From NCBI GenBank assembly GCA_944474755.1, contig OX104117.1, positions 42,983,222 to 43,047,221 on the forward strand: 64,000 nt of DNA. Reading direction: 5' to 3'. Positions within the stretch are counted from its first letter, which is position 1, and every line of letters starts with the position of its first letter. This document shows, one piece after another, positions 11,283 to 23,977 of the stretch. A model generated the notes under the pieces. The model saw nothing but the letters and a program-made list of their open reading frames with translations. It did not search any database and was not told the DNA's origin. The position numbers were made by a program, and so were the translations under genes. Origin of the DNA: Limnoperna fortunei (taxonomy: Eukaryota; Mollusca; Bivalvia; Mytilida; Modiolidae).

Positions 11283-11505
11283 ATGTTTTGAATTGGGTTT
11301 AACGTCAATTTCAGCTTTTGGCGCCAGTTTTTATTAAAGGAGGAAGTCGAAGTACCCGGTGAAAACTCCCAACCTAAAGTAGGCAAACTGGCATTCCTAT
11401 GTCAATCAATGTTGGAATCGAGCACATCCTGCCCTCAAACTTGGCATAGAAACGTCGTTTATGAAAAGTAGTTGAATGCCTTAATCAGTCTACCAACGCG
11501 ACAAC
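11283..11505 (-). mobile_element. tRNA-derived SINE in intron 1 of copy 1
   Basis: On the minus strand a degenerate tRNA-like head (GCGTTGGTAGACTGATTAAGG) is followed by a body containing AAAACTGGCGCC and a GACGTTAAACCC tail. It lies antisense to the window but in the same direction as the host gene. Copies at 15417-15639 and 19551-19774 were carried along by the locus duplication. Confidence 0.7.
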
Positions 11506-12130
11506 TGCAAAATCATAGATTGTGTATAAAGAGTTTTTGTTAGTCTTCTAGCATTATCCGCTTATCTCCAACAAACCCACCTCTAGGAATACTAACCACC
11601 AACAACCGACCTTTTGGAGATATAAAGGAATGCGATTGAGTATATGTTGTTTACGCAAAGTTAGCATTTTCAGCTATATTATGAAGAGAACATGACTGAA
11701 TTTCTCGTATTGTCAAAGTATTAAAACAAGTTAGTTTATGTAGTTAGCAAATAGACACGTAACCGCTCAGACACATTTTTCTGACTTCAATTTGCTCAGT
11801 ATATGTTGCTGCGTCATAGCGGGGACATTTTATCAATATCCGTTTTCTAATGTCCCAGGTTTATGCCGGCATATTATTCACGCACTCTAGGGAAGAACGC
11901 CAACAATTATAAGCTAAACCTTATTCCTTAATATTTAAAAAAAAAGTTAACTGAAAAAATTGTGAATATAAGTGCTACCACGCGCGCAACATCTCAAAGT
12001 AATTATTAAAATAGATGATCCCATTATAATTGGTCTTGTGTTTCGAAAGGTATATTGGTCATAAATAAAGTCATTGGGCCTTTAAAACTGCAATTCTTCT
12101 ATGTGCCTTTAGATAACAGTTATCTGTGCT

Positions 12131-12236
12131 TGTAGGACTATTTAAAAAAATTTCTTTGTTTAAGTGTAACCGCTATATATTATATAGCAGTTACACTATT
12201 AAAACAAAGAATAATTTTTAAACCTACAACTGCGTA
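12131..12236. repeat. Intronic palindrome (also at 16265-16370 and 41426-41530)
   Basis: AGTGTAACCGCTATATA faces TATATAGCAGTTACACT across a short centre. The arms extend outward with TTTCTTTGTTT and AAACAAAGAA to about 50 bp each. It is present once per locus copy, just downstream of exon 1 on the gene's strand. It is probably a small MITE. Confidence 0.65.
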
Positions 12237-14038
12237 ATGTACAATAGTTTCTTAAAAGGCTATTATTACCTGTCAAATTTACATTAGACAGTAATCTGCG
12301 TCGAAGATCCTGAAGGTCATTATCAATTTTGGTAACCAGGAACTCTTCGTAAGAACATTTCGTCTGAACACTTTTGATGAGAAGCACCATACAGGAAGTC
12401 ACTGCCAACATTGCTATTGTATTCATGTTATAACCGTCTTTGGTCAACTCTCAACCAGCACAACAGTATTATACAAGTTCAAGATTATTTTTTAATGTTA
12501 CTAATAATATTTCAATATTTTCAAATGTTATAATATCAAATTACTGATTATATTTGATCACGGAACGTCGTATTTGCTAAAGTAGCTAGGCGTCGACAGT
12601 TTACGTGATAACCATATATGTAAACGTATTATTACTTTCTAAAAGAAAATCCTTGCACCCAGGAGTCAGTGATGTATTCAATACAACAAACTTGATTGAA
12701 CTGGATTTTTCCTATTTCTAATCGATACAAAAACTGCAGAATTGGCCAACGCCAACATTCTACAAAAATTCTTCTCCACAAATTAACATCTGTCTAAAAT
12801 GTGCTTCATACAAAATGATAAATGTGGGTATTGAAATATTCAAATGGGTCGTTTTAGAATTCTTAAATTTCGAGTTCCACAGTTTTGTAAGGAAAAAAGA
12901 AAAGATACCGATTAGTATTCATTAGAGAATAAGACAAAAACTGACAAAACCATGGTTATGCAAAAGAGAGGGGAAACAACAACAAAACAGACACCACAAA
13001 AAAAAACTTAGTAACACGAACCAGGAAAGAGTCACGGTTCTTTGGAGAGTAAGCAAGATTTGTTACATACGGTGCAACCTTCGTATCAGTCAGGTTAAAA
13101 TTTCGTAATGAGTCATATCCAATGATAGTTATAATCCAGTAAAAAAATACATGCTCTTGAGATATGATTAATTGGTAGTTGTATACTCCATATGCAAGTA
13201 CTGTTGGAATGTTGTCACACAAAAATAGAAAATTCACAGTAGGAAAATAAAGTTAAATATACGGTGGTGTGCAGTAAATTTGTGTTCTAAACCGAGGTTG
13301 ACTGTCAATTTCTAGATGTAGGTCGAGGTATAATGCATAAATTGTATAAAAAGCGCCTCACAAATATACAGCAAGAAAGGGAGCACATTTGTAACCCACT
13401 GGAATGCCGGCGGTCTGTTTACAACGTGTCTACCAAATGTGACAAATATGTTATCAAAAGTAAAGCATTCTGATGATTTAAGTCATAGAGAACGCGTATT
13501 AGAAAAAGCGAAAACCCCTGGCGTCTTCATTTTATGTATTGCAGTTTCTCATCCTTAACTCAAAACTTGGAAGAAATCCATCAGTCATATTCATGCCCTA
13601 CACACTTATCGGATATGAAAGTGTATAACTTAAAATATCCCGGGACTGCATGACGTGTACTGTTTAGTGTCTTGGTAAATGCAGATTTTAGCTTGTTTTA
13701 TGTTTATTCTGAAGACACCGCATCAAAATCTTTCAGGCATTGACTCGTATTCCAGAGTTGTTAGGATTTAATTATAAAATTGACTTTAAAAGATATATGA
13801 AGTTGTTTTGAAACAACTAAATTCTTAATTCAAGAGAATATATATTTTAATGGATAAATGAAGAGAGAATGTCACATAAATCGGTCTAGTGTGAGACTTG
13901 CATTTTGCATGACAACAGCCGCCTGATATTTATAAGCAATCTTGGTTGATCGCTCTGGCATACACTTCTCAATACACGTGTAATTTAAATTCCGTTTCCA
14001 TGTGTTGAAGTGTAAAGCTTGGATATTACGTTGTAGTT

Positions 14039-14131
14039 CGAGAATTCTATGCCGTCCAACGCTTTTTAGACTATTAGGAGCGTGGGACGATTCATCTAAG
14101 TCTGAAAAGCGTTGGACGGCACAGGATTCTC
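14039..14131. repeat. Foldback sequence 3' of gene copy 2
   Basis: Same inverted repeat as at 9964-10077, arms about 33 bp, loop about 27 bp. It lies about 80 bp beyond the stop codon on the gene's strand. It could be a small MITE or a 3'-end structure. Confidence 0.65.
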
Positions 14132-14212
14132 GGACTAATTACACCGAGTTTGAAAATTGAGATAGAAAAACAACGAAAAAAGAAAACAATATAGCAGCCT
14201 TTTTTCATCATT

Positions 14213-16561
14213 TCAGCGAGAACAAACAACGCATGTCAAAGGCTTCCCTTCAATATACGGAGGACATTTTAAGGATCCACACATTGCTCCTACTAAATAA
14301 ACGACCGACTGTCCGTTATCTGCTTCTCCGCCTGGCACCCCAACGGGTTGGTTATCAGCACAGATGTATTGTGTCGGCTGCCAAACACTGCCATAACCAG
14401 AACCATTTGCCATTAAATATCCCCAATATTCTTCTTCCCATCCGACAGGGCATGACTTTTGTCCAGGTACCGTCAAAACTGATGTTCTTCCAGGTGTGAA
14501 GCAGATAGCACACGACATATCGTGATCAGCTATGGTTGGAATAAACCCATTTATATCAGTTTCTACCCCATACAAATTTTTATCAACATTTTCGGACTGC
14601 ATGTTCGTGAATTCTGGAGTTTTTGTTAGACACAGATAATTAGCTCCACCTCCATTTACGTTCCATTTTTTCCCTGCAGCATAACCTGGTTAACGATAAA
14701 TAACTACTAAATAATGTAGTTGGAATTTTTGTATATAATACTGCCAGTAATACTGTTTTCAAGTCGCTGCCATGATTCTTGAAGTGTTTTACATGTGGTA
14801 CGTTTAAGCAATAAACAAAATAGTCTAAGCTTAACATTACAAAATAGGAAAATAACAGTCTTGGTTGTGTTGTGTGTTTAGTTGTAAATTTTGAAGAGTC
14901 TCACAAATGAAGTAATCAAACGCTGTTGCTCAGAATTGTTTGCATGTCGTTTTTTTACAATACAAGTGAAAGATAAATCCAAATAACAATTTATTATAAA
15001 ACGTGCAATGAAATCTCATCACACTATTTTAAGTACTTTATAATTTGTATCTCGACAAAATATGAATTGTATCATACCATCGTAAACAAGTTTTGATCTA
15101 TCTGGGCAGCTACTATGTCCCCATCGTACATACGTGGATCCCACATACTGACTTTGATACGAGGAATCTAAGGTTAAAACGTACATAAATGAAATGGCAC
15201 AATTATGCTTTATTTCCATCAATGTAAACAGCACAAGGAATTAGTGTGTTATGTATTTTTAAAACAACATAAATCATGTAGGTCTCAATGGATATACTCG
15301 TTAGGAAACAATGGTAACATTGCAGCACTTCTCACAATGTTGGTTTGTAATAAACAACAGACTATGTTTTATAATGAAAATGCATTATAATATTACCCTT
15401 TAAAAATTGTTGTTTTATGTTTTGAATTGGGTTTAACGTCAATTTCAGCTTTTGGCGCCAGTTTTTATTAAAGGAGGAAGTCGAAGTACCCGGTGAAAAC
15501 TCCCAACCTAAAGTAGGCAAACTGGCATTCCTATGTCAATCAATGTTGGAATCGAGCACATCCTGCCCTCAAACTTGGCATAGAAACGTCGTTTATGAAA
15601 AGTAGTTGAATGCCTTAATCAGTCTACCAACGCGACAACTGCAAAATCATAGATTGTGTATAAAGAGTTTTTGTTAGTCTTCTAGCATTATCCGCTTATC
15701 TCCAACAAACCCACCTCTAGGAATACTAACCACCAACAACCGACCTTTTGGAGATATAAAGGAATGCGATTGAGTATATGTTGTTTACGCAAAGTTAGCA
15801 TTTTCAGCTATATTATGAAGAGAACATGACTGAATTTCTCGTATTGTCAAAGTATTAAAACAAGTTAGTTTATGTAGTTAGCAAATAGACACGTAACCGC
15901 TCAGACACATTTTTCTGACTTCAATTTGCTCAGTATATGTTGCTGCGTCATAGCGGGGACATTTTATCAATATCCGTTTTCTAATGTCCCAGGTTTATGC
16001 CGGCATATTATTCACGCACTCTAGGGAAGAACGCCAACAATTATAAGCTAAACCTTATTCCTTAATATTTAAAAAAAAAAGTTAACTGAAAAAATTGTGA
16101 ATATAAGTGCTACCACGCGCGCAACATCTCAAAGTAATTATTAAAATAGATGATCCCATTATAATTGGTCTTGTGTTTCGAAAGGTATATTGGTCATAAA
16201 TAAAGTCATTGGGCCTTTAAAACTGCAATTCTTCTATGTGCCTTTAGATAACAGTTATCTGTGCTTGTAGGACTATTTAAAAAAATTTCTTTGTTTAAGT
16301 GTAACCGCTATATATTATATAGCAGTTACACTATTAAAACAAAGAATAATTTTTAAACCTACAACTGCGTAATGTACAATAGTTTCTTAAAAGGCTATTA
16401 TTACCTGTCAAATTTACATTAGACAGTAATCTGCGTCGAAGATCCTGAAGGTCATTATCAATTTTGGTAACCAGGAACTCTTCGTAAGAACATTTCGTCT
16501 GAACACTTTTGATGAGAAGCACCATACAGGAAGTCACTGCCAACATTGCTATTGTATTCAT
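14213..16561 (-). CDS. Secreted short-chain collagen C4-like protein, copy 2 (intact)
   Basis: Three exons: 16561-16405, 15167-15078 and 14685-14213. All introns are GT-AG and every junction is phase 1, giving about 239 residues. The ATG chosen precedes a hydrophobic signal peptide (MNTIAMLAVTSCMVLLIKSV). Next comes a short charged, possibly coiled-coil stretch (CSYEEFLVTKIDNDLQDLRR), then YVRWGHSSCP, GGGANYLCLTKTPEF, CAICFTPGRTSVLTVPG, CPVGWEEEYWGYLMA, and the ending CGSLKCPPYIEGKPLTCVVC. This order of Cys-rich motifs matches the molluscan proteins annotated as short-chain collagen C4-like, which lack collagen repeats; the match is from memory. The role is unknown, probably extracellular. 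A foldback sequence follows the gene at 14039-14131. An earlier in-frame TTG exists but is unlikely as a start. Confidence 0.8.
15417..15639 (-). mobile_element. tRNA-derived SINE in intron 1 of copy 2
   Basis: Same SINE insertion as at 11283-11505, at the orthologous position, so it predates the duplication. Confidence 0.7.
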
Positions 16562-18173
16562 GTTATAACCGTCTTTGGTCAACTCTCAACCAGCACAACA
16601 GTATTATACAAGTTCAAGATTATTTTTTAATGTTACTAATAATATTTCAATATTTTCAAATGTTATAATATCAAATTACTAATTATATTTGATCACGGAA
16701 CGTCGTATTTGCTAAAGTAGCTAGGCGTCGACAGTTTACGTGATAACCATATATGTAAACGTATTATTACTTTCTAAAAGAAAATCCTTGCACCCAGGAG
16801 TCAGTGATGTATTCAATACAACAAACTTGATTGAACTGGATTTTTCCTATTTCTAATCGATACAAAAACTGCAGAATTGGCCAACGCCAACATTCTACAA
16901 AAATTCTTCTCCACAAATTAACATCCGTCTAAAATGTGCTTCATACAAAATGATAAATGTGGGTATTGAAATATTCAAATGGGTCGTTTTAGAATTCTTA
17001 AATTTCGAGTTCCACAGTTTTGTAAGGAAAAAAGAAAAGATACCGATTAGTATTCATTAGAGAATAAGACAAAAACTGACAAAACCATGGTTATGCAAAA
17101 GAGAGGGGAAACAACAACAAAACAGACACCACAAAAAAAAAACTTAGTAACACGAACCAGGAAAGAGTCACGGTTCTTTGGAGAGTAAGCAAGATTTGTT
17201 ACATACGGTGCAACCTTCGTATCAGTCAGGTTAAAATTTCGTAATGAGTCATATCCAATGATAGTTATAATCCAGTAAAAAAATACATGCTCTTGAGATA
17301 TGATTAATTGGTAGTTGTATACTCCATATGCAAGTACTGTTGGAATGTTGTCACACAAAAATAGAAAATTCACAGTAGGAAAATAAAGTTAAATATACGG
17401 TGGTGTGCAGTAAATTTGTGTTCTAAACCGAGGTTGACTGTCAATTTCTAGATGTAGGTCGAGGTATAATGCATAAATTGTATAAAAAGCGCCTCACAAA
17501 TATACAGCAAGAAAGGGAGCACATTTGTAACCCACTGGAATGCCGGCGGTCTGTTTACAACGTGTCTACCAAATGTGACAAATATGTTATCAAAAGTAAA
17601 GCATTCTGATGATTTAAGTCATAGAGAACGCGTATTAGAAAAAGCGAAAACCCCTGGCGTCTTCATTTTATGTATTGCAGTTTCTCATCCTTAACTCAAA
17701 ACTTGGAAGAAATCCATCAGTCATATTCATGCCCTACACACTTATCGGATATGAAAGTGTATAACTTAAAATATCCCGGGACTGCATGACGTGTACTGTT
17801 TAGTGTCTTGGTAAATGCAGATTTTAGCTTGTTTTATGTTTATTCTGAAGACACCGCATCAAAATCTTTCAGGCATTGACTCGTATTCCAGAGTTGTTAG
17901 GATTTAATTATAAAATTGACTTTAAAAGATATATGAAGTTGTTTTGAAACAACTAAATTCTTAATTCAAGAGAATATATATTTTAATGGATAAATGAAGA
18001 GAGAATGTCACATAAATCGGTCTAGTGTGAGACTTGCATTTTGCATGACAACAGCCGCCTGATATTTATAAGCAATCTTGGTTGATCGCTCTGGCATACA
18101 CTTCTCAATACACGTGTAATTTAAATTCCGTTTCCATGTGTTGAAGTGTAAAGCTTGAATATTACGTTGTAGT

Positions 18174-18268
18174 TCGAGAATTCTATGCCGTCCAACGCTT
18201 TTTAGACTATTAGGAGCGTGGGACGATTCATCTAAGTCTGAAAAGCGTTGGACGGCACAGGATTCTCG
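18174..18268. repeat. Foldback sequence 3' of gene copy 3
   Basis: Third copy of the same inverted repeat, in the same position relative to exon 3. Confidence 0.65.
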
Positions 18269-18348
18269 GACTAATTACACCGAGTTTGAAAATTGAGATA
18301 GAAAAACAACGAAAAAAGAAAACAATATAGCAGCCTTTTTTCATCATT

Positions 18349-19303
18349 TCAGCGAGAACAAACAACGCATGTCAAAGGCTTCCCTTCAATATACGGAGGA
18401 CATTTTAAGGATCCACACATTGCTCCTACTAAATAAACGACCGACTGTCCGTTATCTGCTTCTCCGCCTGGCACCCCAACGGGTTGGTTATCAGCACAGA
18501 TGTATTGTGTCGGCTGCCAAACACTGCCATAACCAGACCCATTTGCCATTAAATATCCCCAATATTCTTCTTCCCATCCGACAGGGCATGACTTTTGTCC
18601 AGGTACCGTCAAAACTGATGTTCTTCCAGGTGTGAAGCAGATAGCACACGACATATCGTGATCAGCTATGGTTGGAATAAACCCATTTATATCAGTTTCT
18701 ACCCCATACAAATTTTTATCAACATTTTCGGACTGCATGTTCGTGAATTCTGGAGTTTTTGTTAGACACAGATAATTAGCTCCACCTCCATTTACGTTCC
18801 ATTTTTTCCCTGCAGCATAACCTGGTTAACGATAAATAACTACTAAATAATGTAGTTGGTATTTTTGTATATAATACTGCCAGTAATACTGTTTTCAAGT
18901 CGCTGCCATGATTCTTGAAGTGTTTTACATGTGGTACGTTTAAACAATAAACAAAATAGTCTAAGCTTAACATTACAAGATAGGAAAATAACAGTCTTGG
19001 TTGTGTTGTGTGTTTAGTTGTAAATTTTCAAGAGTCTCACAAATGAAATAATCAAACGCTGTTGCTCAGAATTGTTTGCATGTCGTTTTTTTACAATACA
19101 AGTGGAAGATAAATCCAAATAACAATTTATTATAAAACGTGCAATGAAATCACATCACACTATTTTTAGTACTTTATAATTTGTATCTCGACAAAATATG
19201 AATTGTATCATACCATCGTAAACAAGTTTTGATCTATCTGGGCAGCTACTATGTCCCCATCGTACATACGTGGATCCCACATACTGACTTTGATACGATG
19301 AAT
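18349..19303 (-). pseudogene. Short-chain collagen C4-like gene, copy 3, exons 2 and 3
   Basis: Exon 2 (19303-19214) and exon 3 (18821-18349) are open and nearly identical to copy 2, with intact splice sites. The first exon lies at 41711-41568, beyond the 21-kb insertion in intron 1, and is frameshifted. The gene is therefore very likely dead, although these two exons have not yet decayed. Confidence 0.75.
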
Positions 19304-19550
19304 CTAAGGTAAAAACGTACATAAATGAAATGGCACAATTATGCTTTATTTCCATCAATGTAAACAGCACAAGGAATTAGTGTTATGTAGTTTTAAAACA
19401 ACATAAATCATGTAGGTCTCAATGGATATACTCGTTAGGAAACAATGGTAACATTGCAGCACTTCTCACAATGTTGGTTTGTAATAAACAACAGACTATG
19501 TTTTATAATGAAAATGCATTATAATATTACCCTTTAAAAATTGTTGTTTT

Positions 19551-19774
19551 ATGTTTTGAATTGGGTTTAACGTCAATTTCAGCTTTTGGCACCAGTTTTT
19601 TATTAAAGGAGGAAGCCGAAGTACCCGGTGAAAACTCCCAACCTAAAGTAGGCAAACTGGCATTCCTATGTCAATCAATGTTGGAATCGAGCACATCCTG
19701 CCCTCAAACTTGGCATAGAAACGTCGTTTATGAAAAGTAGTTGAATGCCTTAATCAGTCTACCAACGCGACAAC
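19551..19774 (-). mobile_element. tRNA-derived SINE in intron 1 of copy 3
   Basis: Same SINE insertion as in copies 1 and 2, left of the 21-kb insertion. Confidence 0.7.
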
Positions 19775-20159
19775 TGCAAAATCATAGATTGTGTATAAAG
19801 AGTTTTGTTAGTCTTCTAGCATTATCCGCTTATCTCCAACAAACCCACCTGTAGGAATACTAACCACCAACAACCGACCTTTTGGAGATATAAAGGAATG
19901 CGATTGAGTATATGTTGTTTACGCAAAGTTAGCATTTTCAGCTATATTATGAAGAGAACAAGACTGAATTTCTCGTATTGTCAAAGTATTAAAACAAGTT
20001 AGTTTATGTAGTTAGCAAATAGACACGTAACCGCTCAGACACATTTTTCTCACTTCAATTTGCTCAGTATATGTTGCTGCGTCATAGCGGGGACATTTTA
20101 TCAATATCCGTTTTCTAATGTCCCAGGTTTATGCCGGTGTCGTATTAAATTTTGCTACC

Positions 20160-21130
20160 ATGACAATCAAGCTGCTTTTTAATGTTCGGAATACTTATTC
20201 GGTAAAACATCGATGTGTTCCGAAAGATCGTTATGAAAATCTGCTACCCAATAATAACGTGTTTGGATTATCGCCCTTCCACCAAGTTACAATAACAAAA
20301 CCAATTCAAAAATATGAAATTTTCACGAGAGGGTTGGAGTTGGGGTACGGCAATATGGATGTGCAGCCCGAAAGGGTCTCTTTTTTTCCCTTCCAAATTA
20401 TATGAAAAGGTTGCTCTTTTCATTGAATAACATATATACTTGAGTAGTTGTAAATTATCTAAATATACCAAATTCCCCTTATTTTCATCTAAAGCTGAGG
20501 TAAACCGCGGTGACTTAGCAAATAAAAGTGCTCTATTAACATCACTTGATTACATTTAAAGTCTTTATGTCGTTACATAAACCAATAAAACATGTTTCAT
20601 GCAATGATAACAAATGGTTGTTAATGTGTATAGGAATGCCCACAGCTGTTATAATTAGTTGCAATTATGTGCCATTGTGAAGACAATTGAGGAAATAAAC
20701 ACTAGGAGAACAAGTTCTAACAGACAGGAAACACAAATACATATTATTCTTTATATGTCATTTTAATTTTTATTGCTTTTGTTTTGTAAACATTTTGATA
20801 GTAAATGGACTTTTTTCAAAGTGGAGGTCCAGTAAAATACAATTAAATATAAGAATATTTTTTGTTTAAAAATTCTATATACGATGTAAGTCACCATTGT
20901 ATAAATAACGCAACCTTTTGTTAAATGTGTTATTACAAAACCTTTTCTTTTTTTAAACCTTCAATAACTCATAAAACTTTTACATTGTGTGAAAAGATAG
21001 ATAAAGAATGTATTGCCGCTGTGGCGTAACCAACTCTCATATTTCGTTACAGATGTGTATGTTAATTAAATACTAATGGCCACAAAGTGATGGCGCTGTG
21101 TAACTCCAAAACAAGGGATTATTTATTATC
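20160..21130. other. Non-coding left part of the 21-kb insertion
   Basis: No protein domain or repeat recognised. The 95-codon open frame crossing the left boundary is a chance product of the junction. Confidence 0.5.
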
Positions 21131-21133
21131 TAT

Positions 21134-21450
21134 TTGTGCCTGTAATCACTTAGGAATTGACAAGGAGTGCCAGTTTTACTACCGCAGGTCGGGGGTTTTC
21201 TCTACTCCGGCTTTATCCCGATAAAAACTGGACGCCATGATACAGCTGAGCTGAAAATGACGTTAAACACCATTGAAACAAACAAACAAACATGAACACG
21301 TAGGTTCGCGTTCTGGCCTAAAGTATTATGAGATGGTATGGCCGAACCTTATAATTGACAAGGATTTGCCTCTTTATTGTGGATTTTTTAACTCGGAACT
21401 ATGATATAGCTGTACAATTTCTGCAAGCGGCGTTAAAACCCATTACACCA
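21134..21450 (+). mobile_element. Two tandem SINE 3' parts
   Basis: The first contains AAAACTGGACGCCATGATAC, GACGTTAAACACC and a CAAA-repeat tail ending near 21292. The second, more diverged, ends GCGGCGTTAAAACCCATT near 21445. Both lack a recognisable tRNA head. Confidence 0.65.
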
Positions 21451-21516
21451 ACCAAAACCTTATTAACAAAAACGTCTTTGCTATTATATAAATCAAGCGC
21501 GTAAATATATTGATGT

Positions 21517-21600
21517 TTGTGTTTAACGCCAATTTCAGCAATTTTTCATCAATATCGTGGCGTCCAGTTTTTATTGTCCAGTTACACTGTAATAGAAACC
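21517..21600 (-). mobile_element. SINE 3' tail fragment
   Basis: GTGTTTAACGCCAATTTCAG followed by GTGGCGTCCAGTTTTTATTG is the inverted tail region of the same SINE family. Confidence 0.6.
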
Positions 21601-22473
21601 CCTTCCCCATATCTTGCCAGATGATAAGATTGTCATATATCAACTGGAAGAAATGAAAATTAACGTATCTAAACATGTGTTTTAGATCGGACGTTTGCAA
21701 TCCAGATTATTATTTTAATCATCCAAATCCATTTTTACACGTTTAATGTTGCCATTAAAATGATCTTAAAGAGAAAAGGACCAAAATACCTTTAATTTTG
21801 AATTTTTATCCTGGGGTCAAAACTTGAGCTTTGAAATGGCCCATAAAATATTTTTTCATTATTATTTATCCGATATGGGTAAAACTGTTATCCCTGGGAC
21901 TATACTGTGATGGTGCCCAGTGTCCGAGCTACAGCGTATCTCCGTTAGAGGAAAGAAAGTTGTGAGGTATATAATACGACAAGTATCATCTTTCCTAAAA
22001 AGCTAGCCGTCTCAAAGCTTTATTTTTCTTTGTGGTCAAAAATACGTACTGTTTTTTTAATGTTAAATGGCAATATGTATTGTTATTATTTACATCACTT
22101 CAGTATAAGTACACGATGTTTAGATATCCAAATCAGGCAACCGTAAAATATAGGTGAGAGACAGCACTATACTAAGCATCTCTAGATGCATCATACGTGG
22201 TAAGATAGTTGATGTTAACATTGTCAGTAAGCAGGAAAAGAATTAAAATTTGTCTTGTAACCGGAATCATTTGTCCATAAAATACAAATCAAAAGCAGTA
22301 TCCAAGAAATCATTGTTTAGTTTCCTAGATCCATTATATTCACAAAAATAGTTGATATAGATCTGTTCGCGAAAATGTTACGCTTCGGAAATTTCCGTTT
22401 AAGTTTTATACACATTTTATGATAAACATACACAAATCAATGCCACTTTCCTTTTTAAAAAGTTTGATTCTGG

Positions 22474-22572
22474 ATCTAATTAAAATCATATTTTCACTTG
22501 ACCCCCTTTTGCTGTTGTCGTTGTGAAAATAGCAAAAGGCAGAGCCAAGTGAAGATATAATTTTAATTAGAT
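22474..22572. repeat. Foldback sequence
   Basis: Arms of about 40 bp: ATCTAATTAAAATCATATTT to CCTTTTGCT, and AGCAAAAGG to ATTTTAATTAGAT, separated by about 17 bases. It is a compact stem-loop, probably a MITE remnant. Confidence 0.6.
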
Positions 22573-23337
22573 TGGTTTGGTTCCCATTATCTTGCATATT
22601 TTTCCCCTTTTTCATTCATCGTAAGCGATTCGTGATTTCTCGGCTTTTCTCGAGTGGCATGAACGGCGGTCTGCCCATTATGATTGCCACCGCCCCGTAA
22701 AAATGAAGGGTTTTCATCCCTAACTTAGCTCTGCTTACTATTATTTGTTGGCCAATCGGGTAGCTATCTCCCAAATTAAGCAGCCAATCAAGACACATCA
22801 TTGTTTATCTGTTAGATCCTTGAAGTACAACTGGTTTCTGCAGTTTATAATTTGATCATTTATCCTGTCTCATGCGAAACGGAAAAAAACCTGACCGCGA
22901 ACCGTAGTGGATAAAGTGTTTGCGGAGTACTGCGTTTCTTGCGCGATGAAGACCCCTTCCTTCTGTAGGCACTTTGTACCCGCGATATATTATGCTTAAA
23001 ACTACGCGCCTCATAACTATTTCAGTGGAAGTCAAAATTCTGTTTCCGATGGTAAATCACTTTTCTCATTATTTATTGATCATAAAAACAAACAATAAAT
23101 CAGTCAATCAATCAATAAAATAGTTTTTACTCTTGTCATGTTATATATTATATTATAAACTATCTATATTAAACCATTGTTGTGACAGTCTTAAAAAAAC
23201 ATTATAACATCTCCCATTGTCCAACACTTAGAAGTCCATCATTGTTAATCACTTTTTCTATCTTTCTTTACCTATAATTATCAAAAGTGGCACAATCTGG
23301 AAGACACCCTAATGAAATGTATAGTCTGAACAAAGAT

Positions 23338-23552
23338 TGTTTGTTTGTTTGATTGGGGTTTAACGCCACTTTCAGCAATTATCATGGCGTCCAGTTTTTA
23401 TTGGGAGAGAAAGCCGGAGTACCCGGAGAAAACTCACGACCTGCAGTAGTACACCCTGCTAGCAGTGAAACTCGAACCCGCAACCTCAGTGTTGACAGAC
23501 CACGTGATCAACAGTAGACGAACTACCTTAACCACTCGACCAACGAGGCCCC
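23338..23552 (-). mobile_element. Full-length tRNA-derived SINE
   Basis: The minus strand begins with a tRNA-like head, GCCTCGTTGGTCGAGTGGTT (A box) and GGGTTCGAGTTTC (B box). The body contains CCGGGTACTCCGGC and AAAACTGGACGCCATGATAA, and the end is GGCGTTAAACCCC plus a CAAA-repeat tail. It is the clearest member of the family in this window. Confidence 0.85.
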
Positions 23553-23900
23553 CTGAACAAAGACAAAAAATCTCAGTACATTCGGAACGTACGTATGTAC
23601 GGTTGTCCTACGAAAACAATGCTTTATAGTTGTTAAAGAAGCCGAACTAAACACTGGTATTGTTAAACAAAGAAATTCAATCTTCTTATGGTTTTGTCCA
23701 ATTTAATTAGAATTCGTCCTCTCATGGCTTCTGTACTTATTTTCGACGCGATGTATCAGCAAAACTTGAGAGATGAGGGATCGAATTTTAATTAAACAGA
23801 TTGTTTTGCTCATAAAGCGGTTTGGGTCATAACCTTGCCTCTTGTGACTAAAATGTAGCAACGTATGTAATATTAACAATGTTCAGTTGTTTAAGTATTT

Positions 23901-23977
23901 TAGTTGTAAAAAGGGTGTTAACAGACCCGGTGATCAATTTTAGACGAACTAATTAACCACTCGTCTAACGAGGCCAT
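23901..23977 (-). mobile_element. SINE tRNA-head fragment
   Basis: GGCCTCGTTAGACGAGTGGTT on the minus strand followed by CTAAAATTGATCACCGGGTC matches the head of the SINE at 23338-23552. The rest is missing. Confidence 0.55.

Larger units (their letters stand above)
10127..12426 (-). pseudogene. Short-chain collagen C4-like gene, copy 1 (scrambled core)
   Basis: Three exons in the same positions as copy 2: 12426-12270 (ATG and signal peptide), 11033-10944 and 10551-10127. Splice sites are intact and phases match. In the last exon a net 52-bp loss near 10330 and a 4-bp gain near 10248 together keep the overall frame but shift the reading between them. The conserved segment with the KSCPVGWEEEYWGYLM motif is thereby replaced by unrelated residues and a Cys is lost. 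The predicted product is about 223 residues and is probably non-functional. It could still be expressed as a variant; the sequence alone cannot tell. Confidence 0.7.
9862..13935. repeat. Tandem locus duplication, copy 1
   Basis: First of three direct copies of a block beginning CAATCTTGGTTGATCGCTCT. It carries a minus-strand three-exon gene, a minus-strand SINE and a palindrome. It differs from copy 2 by several indels: a 19-bp extra segment near 10029, a 52-bp net loss and a 4-bp gain in exon 3, and loss of about 40 bp just after the gene's stop. Confidence 0.9.
13936..18070. repeat. Tandem locus duplication, copy 2
   Basis: Second direct copy, about 4135 bp, nearly identical to copy 1 and copy 3. 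The junction to copy 3 is direct, with no intervening sequence. The gene it carries is intact. Confidence 0.9.
18071..20137. repeat. Tandem locus duplication, copy 3, left part
   Basis: Third direct copy up to the CCGG at 20134-20137, where the 21-kb insertion starts. It resumes at 41159. Slightly more substitutions are visible relative to copies 1 and 2. Confidence 0.9.

Noticed and set aside
12956..13237. 93-codon minus-strand frame repeated in each locus copy (also 17047-17373 and 42241-42522)
   Set aside because: It is conserved only because the locus was recently duplicated. Its C-terminal end changes with the length of an A run between copies, and no domain is recognisable.
14233..14499. 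88-codon plus-strand frame, also at 18369-18635
   Set aside because: Antisense shadow of exon 3 of the short-chain collagen C4-like gene; broken in copy 1.
20118..20405. 95-codon frame across the left boundary of the 21-kb insertion
   Set aside because: It joins host intron and transposon end, so it cannot be an ancestral gene.
23520..23552. tRNA-gene-like A and B boxes
   Set aside because: They belong to SINE heads. The acceptor stem and full cloverleaf do not form, and a SINE body follows. The same holds at 44027 and 63744.
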